A stretch of 64,000 bases of DNA from Onthophagus taurus (lineage: Eukaryota > Arthropoda > Insecta > Coleoptera > Scarabaeidae): positions 1,805,501 through 1,869,500 of the forward strand of contig NC_091966.1 in assembly GCF_036711975.1 (NCBI RefSeq), read 5' to 3'. How positions within the stretch are numbered: position 1 is the stretch's first letter; each line of letters starts with the position of its first letter. The position numbers were made by a program, and so were the translations under genes. Under the pieces are notes generated by a model. It ran no database searches. It was not told the origin of the DNA and saw nothing but the letters and a program-made list of their open reading frames with translations. Of this stretch, positions 10,735-25,087 are shown one piece after another.

Positions 10735-13700
10735 AAACCTTTCTAACTAAAACAACGAATTACACGTCATCTTAAAGAAGACAGTTTAAGGTTTAATTTG
10801 ATGTTAGGATCGCTTCTTAATTTATAAAATTAAGACTTCCACGATTTTTTTAATTTTATCCTTCTTTTTTGCTATTGGGTTAAACGTCAAAATAACATCG
10901 ATCTCTTTAAAAATGTATTAATGAAAAACCTTTCTAACTAAAATAACGAATTACACGTCATCTTAAAGAAGACAGTTTAAGGTTTAATTTGATGTTAGGA
11001 TCGCTTCTTAATGTATAAAATTAAGTCTTCCACGATTTTTTTAATTTTATCCTTCTTTTTTGCTATTAGTTTAAACGTCAAAATAACATGGATCTCTTTA
11101 AAAATTTATTAATGACAAACCTTTTTAACTAAAACAACGAATTACACGTCATCTTAAAGAAGACAGTTCAAGGTTTAATTTGATGTTAGGATCGCTTCTT
11201 AATGTATAAAATTAAGTCTTCCACGATTTTTTTAATTTTATCCTTCTTTTTTGCTATTAGTTTAAACGTCAAAATAACATGGATCTCTTTAAAAATGTAT
11301 TAATGAAAAACCTTTCTAACTAAAGCAACGAATTACACGTCGTCTTAAAGAGGACAATTTAGGCTTTAATTTGATGTTAGGATCAATTCTTAATTTTTAA
11401 AAATTAGGCCTCCACGATTTATTGAATTTCAACATTCTTATTTTGCTATTAGGTTAAACGTCAAAATAACATCGATCTCTTTAAAAATGTATTAATGAAA
11501 AACCTTTCTAACTAAAATAACGAATTACACAACATTTTAAAGAGGACAATTTAGGCTTTAATTTGATGTAAGAATTGCATTTTAATTTTTTAAAATAAGA
11601 CCTCCTCGATTTTTTGAATTCAAACATTCTTATTTTGCTATTAGGTTAAACGTCAAAATAACATGGATCTCTTTAAAAATGTATTAGTGAAAAACCTTGC
11701 TAACCAATGCAACGAATTACACGTCATCTTAAAGAGGACAATTTAGGCTTTAATTTGATGTTAGGATCGCTTCTTAATTTTTAAAAATAAGACCTCCACG
11801 ATTTATTGAATTTCAACATTCTTATTTTGCTATTAGGTTAAACGTCAAAATAACATGGATCTCTTTAAATATGTATTAATGAAAAACCTTTCTAACTAAA
11901 ACAACGAATTACACGTCATCTTAAAAAGGACAATTTAGGCTTTAATTTGATATTAAGATCGCTTCTTAGTTTTTAAAAATAAGACCTCCACGATTTATTG
12001 AATTTCAACATTCTTATTTTGCTATTAGGTTAAACGTCAAAATAACATGGATCTCTTTAAAAATGTATTAATGAAAAACCTTTCTAACTAAAGCAACGAA
12101 TTACACGTCATCTTAAAGAGGACAATTTAGGCTTTAATTTGATGTTAGGATCGCTTCTTAATTTTTAAAAATAAGACCTCCACGATTTATTGAATTTCAA
12201 CATTCTTATTTTGCTATTAGGTTAAACTCAAAATAACATCGATCTCTTTAAAAATGTATTAATGAAAAACCTTTCTAACTAAAACAACGAATTACACGTC
12301 AGCTTAAAGAAGATAGTTTAAGGTTTAATTTGATGTTAGGATCGCTTCTTAATTTTTAAAAATAAGACCTCCACGATTTATTGAATTTCAACATTCTTAT
12401 TTTGCTATTAGGTTAAACGTCAAAATAACATCGATCTCTTTAAAAATGTATTAATGAAAAACCTTTCTAACTAAAGCAACGAATTACACGTCGTCTTAAA
12501 GAAGACAGTTTAAGGTTTAATTTGATGTTAGGATCGCTTCTTAATTTATAAAATTAAGACTTCCACGATTTTTTTAATTTTATCCTTTTTTGCTATTAGT
12601 TTAAACGTCAAAATAACATGGATCTCTTTAAAAATGTATTAATGAAAAACCTTTCTAACTAAAACAACGAATTACACGTCATCTTAAAGAAGATAGTTTA
12701 AGGTTTAATTTGATGATAGGATCGCTTCTTAATTTTTAAAAATAAGACTTCCACGAATTATTGAATTTCAACATTCTTATTTTGCTATTAGGTTAAACGT
12801 CAAAATAACATGGATCTCTTTAAAAATGTATTAATGAAAACCTTTCTAACTAAAACAACGAATTACGCATCATCTTAAAGTGGATCGTTTAGGCTTTAAT
12901 TTGATGTTACGATCGCTTTTTAATTTTTTAAAATAAGACCTCCACGATTTTTTAAATTTTAACATTCTTTTTTGCTATTAGGTTAAACGTCAAAATAACA
13001 TGGATCTCTTTAAATATGTATTAATGAAAAACTTTTCTAACTAAAAGAACGAATTACACGTCATCTTAAAGGAGACAGTTTAAGGTTTAATTTGATGTTA
13101 GGATCGCTTCTTAATTTAGAAAATTAAGACTTCCACGATTTTTTGAATTTTATCCTTCTTTTTTCTATTAGTTTAAACGTCAAAATAACATGAATCTCTT
13201 TAAAAATGTATTAATGAAAAACCTTTCTAGCTAATACAACGAATTACACGTCGTCTTAAAGAGGACAATTTAGGCTTTAATTTGATGTTAGGATCGCTTC
13301 TTAGTTTTTAAAAATAAGACCTCCACGATTTATTGAATTTCAACATTCTTATTTTGCTATTAGGTTAAACGTCAAAATAACATGGATCTCTTTAAAAATG
13401 TATTAATGAAAAACCTTTCTAACTAAAGCAACGAATTACACGTCATCTTAAAGAGGACAATTTAGGCTTTAATTTGATGTTAGGATCGCTTCTTAATTTT
13501 TAAAAATAAGACCTCCACGATTTATTGAGTTTCAACATTCTTATTTTGCTATTAGGTTAAACGTCAAAATAACATGGATCTCTTTAAAAATGTATTAATG
13601 AAAAACCTTTCTAACTAAAGCAACGAATTACACGTCATCTTAAAGAGGACAATTTAGGCTTTAATTTGATGTTAGGATCGCTTCTTAATTTTTAAAAATA

Positions 13701-16700
13701 AGACCTCCACGATTTATTGAGTTTCAACATTCTTATTTTGCTATTAGGTTAAACGTCAAAATAACATCGATCTCTTTAAAAATGTATTAATTAAAAACCT
13801 TTCTAACTAAAACAACGAATTACACATCATCTTAAAGAGGGCAATTTAGGCTTTAATTTGATGTTAGGACCACTTCTTAATTTTTAAAATTAAGACTTCC
13901 ACGATTTTTTGACTTTAACCTTCTTTTTTGCTATTAGTTTAAACGTCAAAATAACATGGATCTCTTTAAAAATGTATTAATGCAAAACCTTTCTAACTAA
14001 AGCAACGAATTACACGTCGTCTTAAAGAGGGCCATTTAGGCTTTAATTTGATGTTTGGATCGCTTCTTAATTTTTAAAAATAAGACCTCCACGATTTATT
14101 GAATTTCAACATTCTTATTTTGCTATTAGGTTAAACGTCAAAATAACATGGATCTCTTTAAAAATGTATTAATGCAAAACCTTTCTAACTAAAGCAACGA
14201 ATTACACGTCGTCTTAAAGAGGACAATTTAGGCTTTAATTTGATGTTAGGATCGCTTCTTAATTTTTAAAATTAAGACTTCCACGATCTTTTGAATTTTA
14301 TCCTTCTTTTTGCTATTAGTTTAAACGTCAAAATAACATGGATCTCTTTAAAAATGTATTAATGAAAAACTTTTCTAGCTAATACAACGAATTACACATA
14401 ATCTTAAAGAGGGCAATTTAGGCTTTAATTTGATGTTAGGACCACTTCTTAATTTTTAAAATTAAGACTTCCACGATTTTTTGAATTTTACCCTTCTTTT
14501 TTGCCATTAGTTTAAACGTCAAAATAACATGGATCTCTTTAAAAATGTATTAATGAAAAACCTTTCTAACTAAAGCAACGAATTACACGTCGTCTTAAAG
14601 AGGACAATTTAGGCTTTAATTTGATGTTAGGACCACTTCTTAATTTTTAAAATTAAGACTTACACGATTTTTTTAATTTTATCCTTCTTTTTTGCTATTA
14701 GTTTAAACGTCAAAATAACATGGATCTCTTTAAAAATGTATTAATGAAAGAACCTTTTTAACTAAAACAACGAATTACACATCATCTTAAAGTGGACAAT
14801 TTAGGCTTTAATTTGATGTAAGGATTGCATTTTAATTTTTAAAAATAAGACCTCCACGATTTATTGAATTTCAACATTCTTATTTTGCTATTAGGTTAAA
14901 CGTCAAAATAACATGGATCTCTTTAAAAATGTATTAATGAAAAACCTTTCTAACTAAAATAACGAATTACACGTTATCTTAAAGAAGACAGTTTAAGGTT
15001 TAATTTGATGTAAGGATCGCTTCTTAATTTTTAAAATTAAGACTTCCACGATTTTTTGACTTTAACCTTCTTTTTTGCTATTAGTGTAAACGTCAAAATA
15101 ACATGGATCTCTTTAAAAATGTATTAATGTAAAACCTTTCTAACTAAAACAACGAATTACACGTCCTCTTGAAGAAGACAGTTTAAGGGTTAATTTGATA
15201 TTAGGATCGCTTCTTAATTTTTAAAAATAAGACCTCCGCGATTTATTGAATTTTAACATTCTTATTTTGCTATTAGGTTAAACGTCAAAATAACATGGAT
15301 CTCTTTAAAAATGTATTAATAAAAAACCTTTCTAACACAAACAACGAATTATACATCATCTTAAAGTGGACAATTTAGGCTTTAATTTGATGTTAGGATC
15401 GCTTCTTAATTTTTAAAAATAAGACCTCCACGATTTTTTGAATTTTAACATTCTCATTTTGCTATTAGATTAAACGTCAAAATAACATGGATCTCTTTAA
15501 AAATGTATTAATGAAAAACATTTCTAACTAAAACAACGAATTACACGTCATCTTAAAGAAGATAGTTTAAGGTTTAATTTGATGTTAGGATCGCTTCTTA
15601 ATTTTTAAAATTAAGACTTCCACGATTTTCTGAATTTTATTCTTCATTTTTGCTATTAGTTTAAACATCAAAATATCATGGATCTCGTTAAAGATGTATT
15701 AATGAAAAACCTGTCTAACGAAAACAACGAATTACACATCATCTTAAAGAGGACAATTTAGGCTTTAATTTGATGTTAGGGTCGCTTTTTAATTTTTAAA
15801 AATAAGACCTCCACGATTTATTGAATTTCAACATTCTTATTTTGCTATTAGGTTAAACGTCAAAATAACATCGATCTCTTTAAAAATGTATTAATGAAAA
15901 ACCTTTCTAACTAAAGCAACGAATTACTCGTCGTCTTAAAGAGGACAATTTAGGCTTTAATTTGATGTTAGGATCGCTTCTTAGTTTTTAAAAATAAGAC
16001 CTCCACGATTTATTGAATTTCAACATTCTTATTTTGCTATTAGGTTAAACGTCAAAATAACATCGATCTCTTTAAAAATGTATTAATGAAAAACCTTTCT
16101 AACTAAAGCAACGAATTACACGTCGTCTTAAAGAGGACAATTTAGGCTTTAATTTGATGTTAGGACCACTTCTTAATTTTTAACATTAAGACTTCCACGA
16201 TTTTTTGAATTTTATCCCTCTTTTTTGCGATTAGTTTAACGTCAAAATAACATGGATCTCTTTAAAAATGTATTAATGAAAAACCTTTCTAACTAAAGCA
16301 ACGAATTACACGTCGTCTTAAACAGGACAATTTAGGCTTTAATTTGATGTTGGGATCGCTTCTTAATTTTTAAAAATAAGACCTCCACGATTTTTTGAAT
16401 TTTAACATTCTCACTTTGCTATTAGATTAAACGTCAAAATAACATGGATCTCTTTAATAATGTATTAATGAAAAACCATTCTAACTAAAACAACGAATTA
16501 TACATCATGTTAAAGTGGACAATTTAGGCTTTAATTTGATGTTAGGATCGCTTCTTAATTTTTAAAAATAAGACCTCCACGATTTTTTGAATTTTAACAT
16601 TCTCATTTTGCTATTAGATTAAACGTCAAAATAACATGGATCTCTTTAAAAATGTATTAATGAAAAACCTTTCTAATTAAAACAACGAATTACACGTCAT

Positions 16701-16924
16701 CTTAAAGAAGACAGTTTAAGGTTTAATTTGATGTTAGGACCGCTTCTTAATTTTTAAAATTAAGACTTCCACGTTTTTTTGAATTTTATCCTTCTTTTTT
16801 GCTATTAGTTTAAACGTCAAAATAACATGGATCTGTTTAAAAATGTATTAATGGAAACCTTTCTAACTAAAGCAACGAATTACACGTTTTCTTAAAGAAG
16901 ATAATTTAGGCTTTTATTTGCTGT
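10735..16924. repeat. Sat2 array 1: tandem satellite, about 191-bp monomer, about 32 copies
   Basis: The landmark TAAACGTCAAAATAACAT recurs at 10881, 11072, 11263, 11455 and onward, spaced 191-192 bp. Two monomer types alternate irregularly. Type A has GAAGACAGTTTAAGG with a TTTTTTAATTTTATCC segment. Type B has GAGGACAATTTAGG with TTATTGAATTTCAACATTC. Mixed monomers suggest gene conversion or unequal exchange. There is no coding potential. Confidence 0.97.
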
Positions 16925-17458
16925 TAGGGTTGTTACAATTTTTTTAAATTAGTACATATTTTTACTTTGAGGTTTAACATTGAAAAGCATCAATATGACG
17001 AAACCAAAATGACTGTTACACTTGGCCAACTATTGTAAAAGATAAGCATTTGATGATGTCAAATGAGGGAACCTTTGAACAGATAAACATGCGTTCAAGA
17101 CGAAAGCAACGTAATTAAGTCGGATTTACACAACATTCAGAGTAACCACTTTGTGAATGCGCAACGTGTAAATGCCGCATTATTCGCCTACTGTGTCTGG
17201 ACCGTCTGGACGCACCGTCTACTGTTGGCAAAAATAGACCATATCAAGACGTAATTTTGTGTGTCAGGATCACGTCGATATCTGCATATATTTAGTCTCT
17301 CGTTTACATTTTTATTCAGTGTAATTTTTTGTATAATTTTAATGATTTATTTAATTTCTTTCTTGTGATCACAAACTTAATAAGTTCTATTTGTTCCCTG
17401 ATGAAACAATATTAGAGATAACGTTAAAGTAAGAAATGTATCGATGTAATTCTTAATG
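16925..17458. repeat. Sat2 tail, copy 1 (about 540-bp segmental duplication)
   Basis: This non-satellite segment starts after the last Sat2 monomer (GCTGTTAGGGTTGTTAC) and runs to the TTAA of the inverted element. It is nearly identical to 25088-25643 at the end of the second Sat2 array, with only scattered substitutions and small indels, for example ATGCGTTCAAG against ATGCGCCTCAAG. There is no ORF. Confidence 0.93.
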
Positions 17459-20376
17459 TTAAGAGGCCTACCTAGCTGGCGAAAAATTCGAAACGAGATT
17501 CCCTCGTGAACACGCTTAATGCGGCAACACCGCTCCATGTGTACTCGATCGGGCTGGCGTGCCAGGCCGATGGCGACTAGGACTGTCCGATTATCGGGTA
17601 ATTTCTCGACAATCAGCGACGTTGATTTTATTCTTAGTTGAATGCATTTGAATACGAGTCGGGGCCGCTTTTTGGAACATAGCTGTTATTGCTAGTATTT
17701 CATTATTATCAATTGTTAGTTAAAATTATATATTTTCACGAAAAGGGATGTTGGTGGATGCCGATCTTATCAGATTCCTCATTATAAAATTACACAGTAT
17801 ACCAAATTTTATCTGTATATGACAAATCATTAAAATTATTACAGATAATCTATACCTTAGCCATTTATTGATTTATACAGGGTGATTTATCAGCTCACCA
17901 TCAAACTTTGACGTATGATAGCTAATCCAATTACAAAAAAAAATGTTAATGAACATATGTCCTATTTTAATTAATTACGAAATTATAACACTTTAAAGTT
18001 TTCATTTTTATATCATAATTAACTGCTACATTATTTTTAAAACACATAAATATTACAAATATTGTTCAAAATAGACTCCTTCTGAAGAAGGAGTTAGCCG
18101 AATTAAAATGTCTGGTTGATTTCTTGTTCCAGTAGCAGCCATTTGTATTCTGTTTAATGACTGTTTTCGTGTGTTAATTTCCACTTGATACACAATTTGT
18201 ATCATATGACCCAATAAGTAGAAATCCAATGGATTAAGGTCGGGGGATCTAGGTGGCCAAGCAAATGGACCATTACCAATCCACTTGTTTGGAAAATATT
18301 GATTTAACCACTCGACAACTATTCTTCCGCGATGAGGGGGGCATCATCGTGCTGGTACCACATATTTTGAATTACATACATTAAGAGGTATATCTTCAAG
18401 TAAATCGAAAAGTGTGTTGTTCAAAAAAATCTGTAGTTTACAGCGTTCAAACGTCCATCAAGTACATGCAAACCTAGTAAATTGTTGTTAAATAATACAC
18501 CCCAAACGTTGATGCTGAAACGTATGTTCATTATGGTAATTATTTATACCATCTCGTGTAAAACATGATTCATCTGTCCAGCGATCATTTGAAATGAAGT
18601 CATTATTTTGGGCATGTTACTACAATAACCATTCACAAAATGCTAACCGTTGCTGATTATCTCCTGGCTGTAGAGCTTGAACGTTCTGTTTACGATACGG
18701 ATGAAGGACTTGTCGATTCAATACGCGCCATGCGAAATGTTGACTTACATGTATGTTGTATGCTATTCTTCGAGTGCTGATGGAAGGATTATCAATGACA
18801 GCATTAATTACAGCTTCTTCGTCCGCTACATTAACTACATGCGGTCGAATAGGATTACCTGTTTCTCAAAGTCTTCTGAAAGAATCGCTAAAAACTAAAT
18901 AATATGGCAAATGACGCTGTGGAAATCTTTCTTGATATTCTGATACTGATTGTCGACCGTTTCAATTGCAAAAAAAATACACGAAAATTACATCAGCATA
19001 CTCTTCAGTGCTATAAGCATACATTTTGAGTTTCTTCTTGTATGTAATAATTAAACCTTACAGCAAACTGATATATTACAATGACAACTTTGTTTTTGTT
19101 GAATGTTTGATTTTACTGACTATTAATAAATTCGCTGCAGAAAACTTTAAAGTGTTATAATTTCGTAAATAATTGAAATAGGATATATGTTCATTAACAT
19201 TTTTTTTTTGGTAATTGGATTAGCTATCATATGTCAAAGTTTGATGGTGAGCTAATAAATCAACATGTATTTAAAGATTAAAAATGTTTAGACTAGCTGT
19301 CATAATTTTTGCTCCTAGCAGTATATGTGGTTGAAATTATGCCACCACTTACAGAAACACCATATATTTTTATATAGGGTGCCCATTATTTATGGAATAT
19401 AGTATATTTCTCGGTAAATGTTGACTTTATAAAAAAACATTTTATACAAAAGTTGTTTAATATTTTATTTGCCATAATAAGACAGCATTCAATTGTTTAT
19501 ATTTCAGAAAACAAATGAGCAATGAATAACACTTGAATTTTTTTAAATGGCAATGTACCCTTTCGTTAGGCTCATTTGATAGAGATTATCTTTCTCTTTA
19601 CGATGATGTAAAATTTTAGTATCCTTATATCAGAAAATATTTGAAAAAATTTAAAAATTGTTATTAAGAAAATTTTTAGTTTTTTATGAGTTAATATATT
19701 TTTTTATTATTTATATTGTATTATTTATTTTAAAATATACCTTTGGTGCTTCTTTATATTTTTATTTTGTATTTATTTTAATAATTAATCTAATAGTAGA
19801 TGATCAAATAATTGTGCAAATATTCTCATCATTAAAAATGTATTGCCACATTTAGACATTGTTTTGCATTCTACGTAAATTAAATGTTTAAATTTAAATT
19901 AATGATATACAAATTTTTTGATCTATCCGAAAATATTAATCGCTTCAGGTTTGTTTTTCTTGGGAGACACTACGACGACGTCTCGGTTACTGAGAATACC
20001 GAGCTCCACTATTTCTCGGGCAATGTTTCGGACGGAGCAATATTTGCGATGTTGCCGTATTTATACTCCACAAGCAATCAAAACGGACTACACGTTTTAA
20101 ACCCATTTTATTTAAATTTGCTGCATTTAATAAAAAAATTGAACTCTTTAAATATGATTTACTTTACATTCCACTACCTCGTGATGCATTCCGTTTTTAA
20201 ACATTTTTTAAAACGTGATTTTAGAAACGTTACGCGACATTTTTTGAAAAAACTAAATGCATCACTAAAAACTATATAAAAAAATAGAAATTTTGATGTA
20301 ACCAACATACAAAAATTTTAAACGATGGCTGAATAAAATGGTATTCGTTGTTTTTGCTAATAGGTTATCCTCTTAA
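17459..20376. mobile_element. TTAA-flanked element, copy 2 (inverted relative to copy 1)
   Basis: The left end is TTAAGAGGCCTACCTAGC and the right end is TTATCCTCTTAA, the reverse complement of copy 1 throughout. Length is about 2.9 kb. The left flank is the Sat2 tail, and the right flank is the middle of a Sat2 monomer (TTAATTTTTAAAATTAA). The two flanks therefore do not form one empty site. Plus-strand frames at 19884-20279 and 19918-20100 are AT-rich. The second contains FFLGDTTTTSRLLRIPSSTI followed by SRAM, faintly like a PIF/Harbinger helix-turn-helix, but this is too weak for a gene call. Confidence 0.87.
17878..19267 (-). mobile_element. Nested Tc1/mariner-type element, copy 2, inactive
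   Basis: It begins TA-CAGGGTGATTTATCAGCTC at 17876 and ends with the degenerate AACATG-TA at 19267-19269, where copy 1 has ACCCTG. Length is about 1390 bp. It is the reverse complement of 8146-9596 and carries the same transposase, in minus orientation, with different small deletions. For example, the segment opposite 18677-18898 still encodes the HTH part but is broken from the DDE part. Confidence 0.87.
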
Positions 20377-23300
20377 TTTTTAAAATTAAAACTTCCACGT
20401 TTCTTTGAATTTTACCATTCTTTTTTGCTATTAGTTTAAACGTCAAAATATAATGGATCTCTTTAATAATGTATTAATGAAAAATCTTTCTAACTAAAGC
20501 AACGAATTACACGTCGTCTTAAAGAGGACAATTTAGGCTTTAATTTGATGTTAGGATCGCTTCTTAATTTTTAAAAATAAGACCTTCACGATTTATTGAA
20601 TTTCAACATTCTTATTTTGCTATTAGGTTAAACGTCAAAATAACATCGATCTCTTTAAAAATGTATTAATGAAAAACCTTTCTAACTAAAATAACGAATT
20701 ACACGTCATCTTAAAGAAGACAGTTCAAGGTTTAATTTGATGTGAGGATCGCTTCTTATGTATAAAATTAAGTCTTCCACGATTTTTTTAATTTTATCCT
20801 TCTTTTTTGCTATTAGTTTAAACGTCAAAATATAACGGATCTCTTTAATAATGTATTAATGAAAAACCTTTCTAATTAAAACAACGAATTACACATCATC
20901 TTAAAGAGGACAATTTAGGCTTTAATTTGATATTAGGATCGCTTCTTAATTTTTAAAATTAAGACTTCCACGATTTCTTTAATTTTATCCTTCTTTTTGG
21001 CTATTAGTTTAAACGTCAAAATAACATGGATCTCTTTAAAAATGTATTAATGAAAAACCTTTCTAACTAAAATAACGAATTACACGTCTTCTTAAAGAAG
21101 ACAGTTCAAGGTTTAATTTGATGTTAGGATCGCTTCTTAATGTATAAAATTAAGTCTTCCACGATTTTTTTAATTTTATCCTTCTTTTTTGCTATTAGCT
21201 TAAACGTCAAAATAACATGGATCTCTTTAAAAATTTATTAATGAAAAACCTTTCTAACTAAAGCAACGAATTACACGTCGTCTTAAAGAGGACAATTTAG
21301 GCTTTAATTTGATGTTAGGATCGCTTCTTAATTTTTAAAAATAAGACCTTCACGATTTATTGAATTTCAACATTCTTATTTTGCTATTAGGTTAAACGTC
21401 AAAATAACATCGATCTCTTTAAAAATGTATTAATGAAAAACCTTTCTAACTCAAATAACGAATTACACGTCATCTTAAAGAAGACAGTTTAAGGTTTAAT
21501 TTGATGTTAGGATCGCTTCTTAATGTATAAAATTAAGTCTTCGACGATTTTTTTAATTTTATCTTTCTTTTATACTATTAGTTTAAACGTCAAAATAACA
21601 TATGTAGATCTCTTTAAAAATTTATTAATCAAAAACCTTTCTAACTAAAGCAACGAATTACACGTCGTCTTAAAGAGGACAATTTAGGCTTTAATTTGAT
21701 GTTAGGATCGCTTCTTAATTTTTAAAAATAAGACCTTCACGATTTATTGAATTTCAACATTCTTATTTTGCTATTAGGTTAAACGTCAAAATAACATCGA
21801 TCTCTTTAAAAATGTATTAATGAAAAACCTTTCTAACTCAAATAACGAATTACACGTCATCTTAAAGAAGACAGTTTAAGGTTTAATTTGATGTTAGGAT
21901 CGCTTCTTAATGTATAAAATTAAGTCTTCGACGATTTTTTTAATTTTATCTTTCTTTTATACTATTAGTTTAAACGTCAAAATAACATAGATCTCTTTAA
22001 AAATTTATTAATCAAAAACCTTTCTAACTAAAGCAACGAATTACACGTCGTCTTAAAGAGGACAATTTAGGCTTTAATTTGATGTTAGGATCGCTTCTTA
22101 GTTTTTAAAAATAAGACCTCCACGATTTATTGAATTTCAACATTCTTATTTTGCTATTAGGTTAAACGTCAAAATAACATGGATCTCTTTAAAAATGTAT
22201 TAATGAAAAACTTTTCTAACTAAAAGAACGAATTACACCTCATCTTAAAGAAGACAGTTTAGGCTTTAATTTGATGTTAGGATCGCTTCTTAGTTTTTAA
22301 AAATAAGACCTCCACGATTTATTGAATTTCAACATTCTTATTTTGCTATTAGGTTAAACGTCAAAATAACATCGATCTCTTTAAAAATGTATTAATGAAA
22401 AACTTTTCTAACTAAAAGAACGAATTACACGTCATCTTAAAGGAGACAGTTTAAGGTTTAATTTGATGTTAGGATCGCTTCTTAATGTATAAAATTAAGT
22501 CTTCCACGATTTTTTTAATTTTATCCTTCTTTTTTGCTATTAGGTTAAACGTCAAAATAACATCGATCTCTTTAAAAATGTATTAATCAAAAACCTTTCT
22601 AACTAAAGCAACGAATTACACGTCGTCTTAAAGAGGACAATTTAGGCTTTAATTTGATGTTAGGATCGCTCCTTAATTTTTAAAATTAAGACTTCCACGA
22701 TTCTTTGAATTTTATCCTTCTTTTTTGCTATTAGTTTAAACGTCAAAATAACATGGATCTCTTTAAAAATGTATTAATGAAAAACCTTTCTAACCAAAAC
22801 AACGAATTATACATCATCTTAAAGTGGACAATTTAGGCTTTAATTTGATGTTAGGATCGCTTTTTAGTTTTTAAAAATAAGACCTCCACGATTTATTGAA
22901 TTTCAACATTCTTATTTTGCTATTAGGTTAAACACGTCAAAATAACATCGATCACTTTAAAAATGTATTAATGAAAAACTTTTCTAGCTAATACAACGAA
23001 TTACATATCATCTTAAAGAGGGCAATTTAGGCTTTAATTTGATGTTAGGACCACTTCTTAATTTTTAAAATTAAGACTTCCACGATTTTTTGACTTCAAC
23101 CTTCTTTTTTGCTATTAGTTTAAACGTCAAAATAACATGGATCTCTTTAAAAATGTATTAATGCAAAACCTTTCTAACTAAAGCAACGAATTACACGTCG
23201 TCTTAAAGAGGGCCATTTAGGCTTTAATTTGATGTTAGGATCGCTTCTTAATTTTTAAAAATAAGACCTCCACGATTTATTGAATTTCAACATTCTTATT

Positions 23301-25087
23301 TTGCTATTAGATTAAACGTCAAAATAACATCGATCTCTTTAAAAATGTATTAATGAAAAACCTTTCTAACTAAAATAACGAATTACACGTCGTCTTAAAG
23401 AAGACAGTTTAAGGTTTAATTTGATGTTAGGATCGCTTCTTAATTTATAAAATTAAGACTTCCACGATTTTTTTAATTTTATCCTTTTTTGCTATTAGTT
23501 TAAACGTCAAAATAACATGGATCTCTTTAAAAATGTATTAATGAAAAACCTTTCTAACTAAAACAACGAATTATACATCATCTTAAAGTGGACAATTTAG
23601 ACTTTAATTTGATGTTAGGATCGCTTCTTAATTTATAAAATTAAGACTTCCACGATTTTTTTAATTTTATCCTTTTTTGCTATTAGTTTAAACGTCAAAA
23701 TAACATGGATCTCTTTAAAAATGTATTAATGAAAAACCTTTCTAACTAAAACAACGAATTATACATCATCTTAAAGTGGACAATTTAGACTTTAATTTGA
23801 TGTTAGGATCGCTTCTTAATTTTTAAAAATAAGACCTCCACGATTTTTTGAATTTTAACATTCTCATTTTGCTATTAGATTAAACGTCAAAATAACATGG
23901 ATCTCTTTAAAAATGTATTAATGAAAAACCTTTCTAACTCAAATAACGAATTACACGTCATCTTAAAGAAGACAGTTTAAGGTTTAATTTGATGTTAGGA
24001 TCGCTTCTTAATGTATAAAATTAAGTCTTCCACGATTTTTTTAATTTTATCCTTCTTTTTTGCTATTAGTTTAAACGTCAAAATAACATGGATCCCTTTA
24101 AAAATGTATTAATGAAAAACCTTTCTAACTAAGGCAACGAATTACACGTCGTCTTAAAGAGGACAATTTAGGCTTTAATTTGATGTTAGGATCGCTTCTT
24201 AGTTTTTAAAAATAAGACCTCCACAATTTATTAAATTTCAACATTCTTATTTTGCAATTAGGTTAAACGTTAAAATAACATCGATCTCTTTAAAAATGTA
24301 TTAATGAAAAACCTTTCTAACTAAAATAACGAATTACACGTCATCTTAAAGAAGACAGTTTAAGGTTTAATTTGATGTTAGGATCGCTTCTTAATGTATA
24401 AAATTAAGTCTTCCACGATTTTTTTAATTTTATCCTTCTTTTTTGCTATTAGTTTAAACGTCAAAAAAACATGGATCTCTTTAAAAATGTATTAATAAAA
24501 ACCTTTCTAACTAAAGCAACGAATTACACGTCGTCTTAAAGAGGACAATTTAAGGTTTAATTTTAGTTAGGATTGCTTCTTAATTTATAAAATTAAGACT
24601 TCCACGATTTTTTGAATTTTATCCTTCTTTTTTGCTATTAGTATAAACGTCAAAATAACATGGATCTCTTTAAAAATTTATTAATGAAAAACCTTTCTAA
24701 CTAAAACAACGAATTACACGTCCTCTTAAAGAAGACAGTTTAAGGTTTAATTTGATATTAGGATCGCTTCTTAATTTTTTAAAATAAGACCTCCACGATT
24801 TATTGAATTTCAACATTCTTATTTTGCTATTAGGTTAAACGTCAAAATAACATCGATCTCTTTAAAAATGTATTAATGAAAAACCTTTCTAACTAAAACA
24901 ACGAATTACACGTCATCTTAAAGAAGACAGTTTAAGGTTTAATTTGATGTTAGGACCGCTTCTTAATTTTTAAAATTAAGACTTCCACGATTTTTTGAAT
25001 TTTATCCTTCTTTTTTGCTATTAGTTTAAACGTCAAAATAACATGGGTCTGTTTAAAAATGTATTACACGTTTTCTTAAAGAAGATA
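20377..25087. repeat. Sat2 array 2: 191-bp satellite, about 25 copies
   Basis: The monomer and orientation are the same as in 10735-16924. It starts mid-monomer at the TTAA of the inverted element. Recent local duplications are visible. A block of about 382 bp at 21280-21660 is repeated almost exactly at 21665-22050, including the rare TTATACTATTAG variant. A block of about 180 bp near 23455 is repeated at about 23632. There is no coding potential. Confidence 0.97.

Noticed and set aside
19884-20279. 131-aa frame in the TTAA element, also present in part in copy 1
   Set aside because: It is Phe/Leu/Asn-rich, and in copy 1 only a shortened 76-aa form remains. There is no conserved domain, so it is not called a gene.
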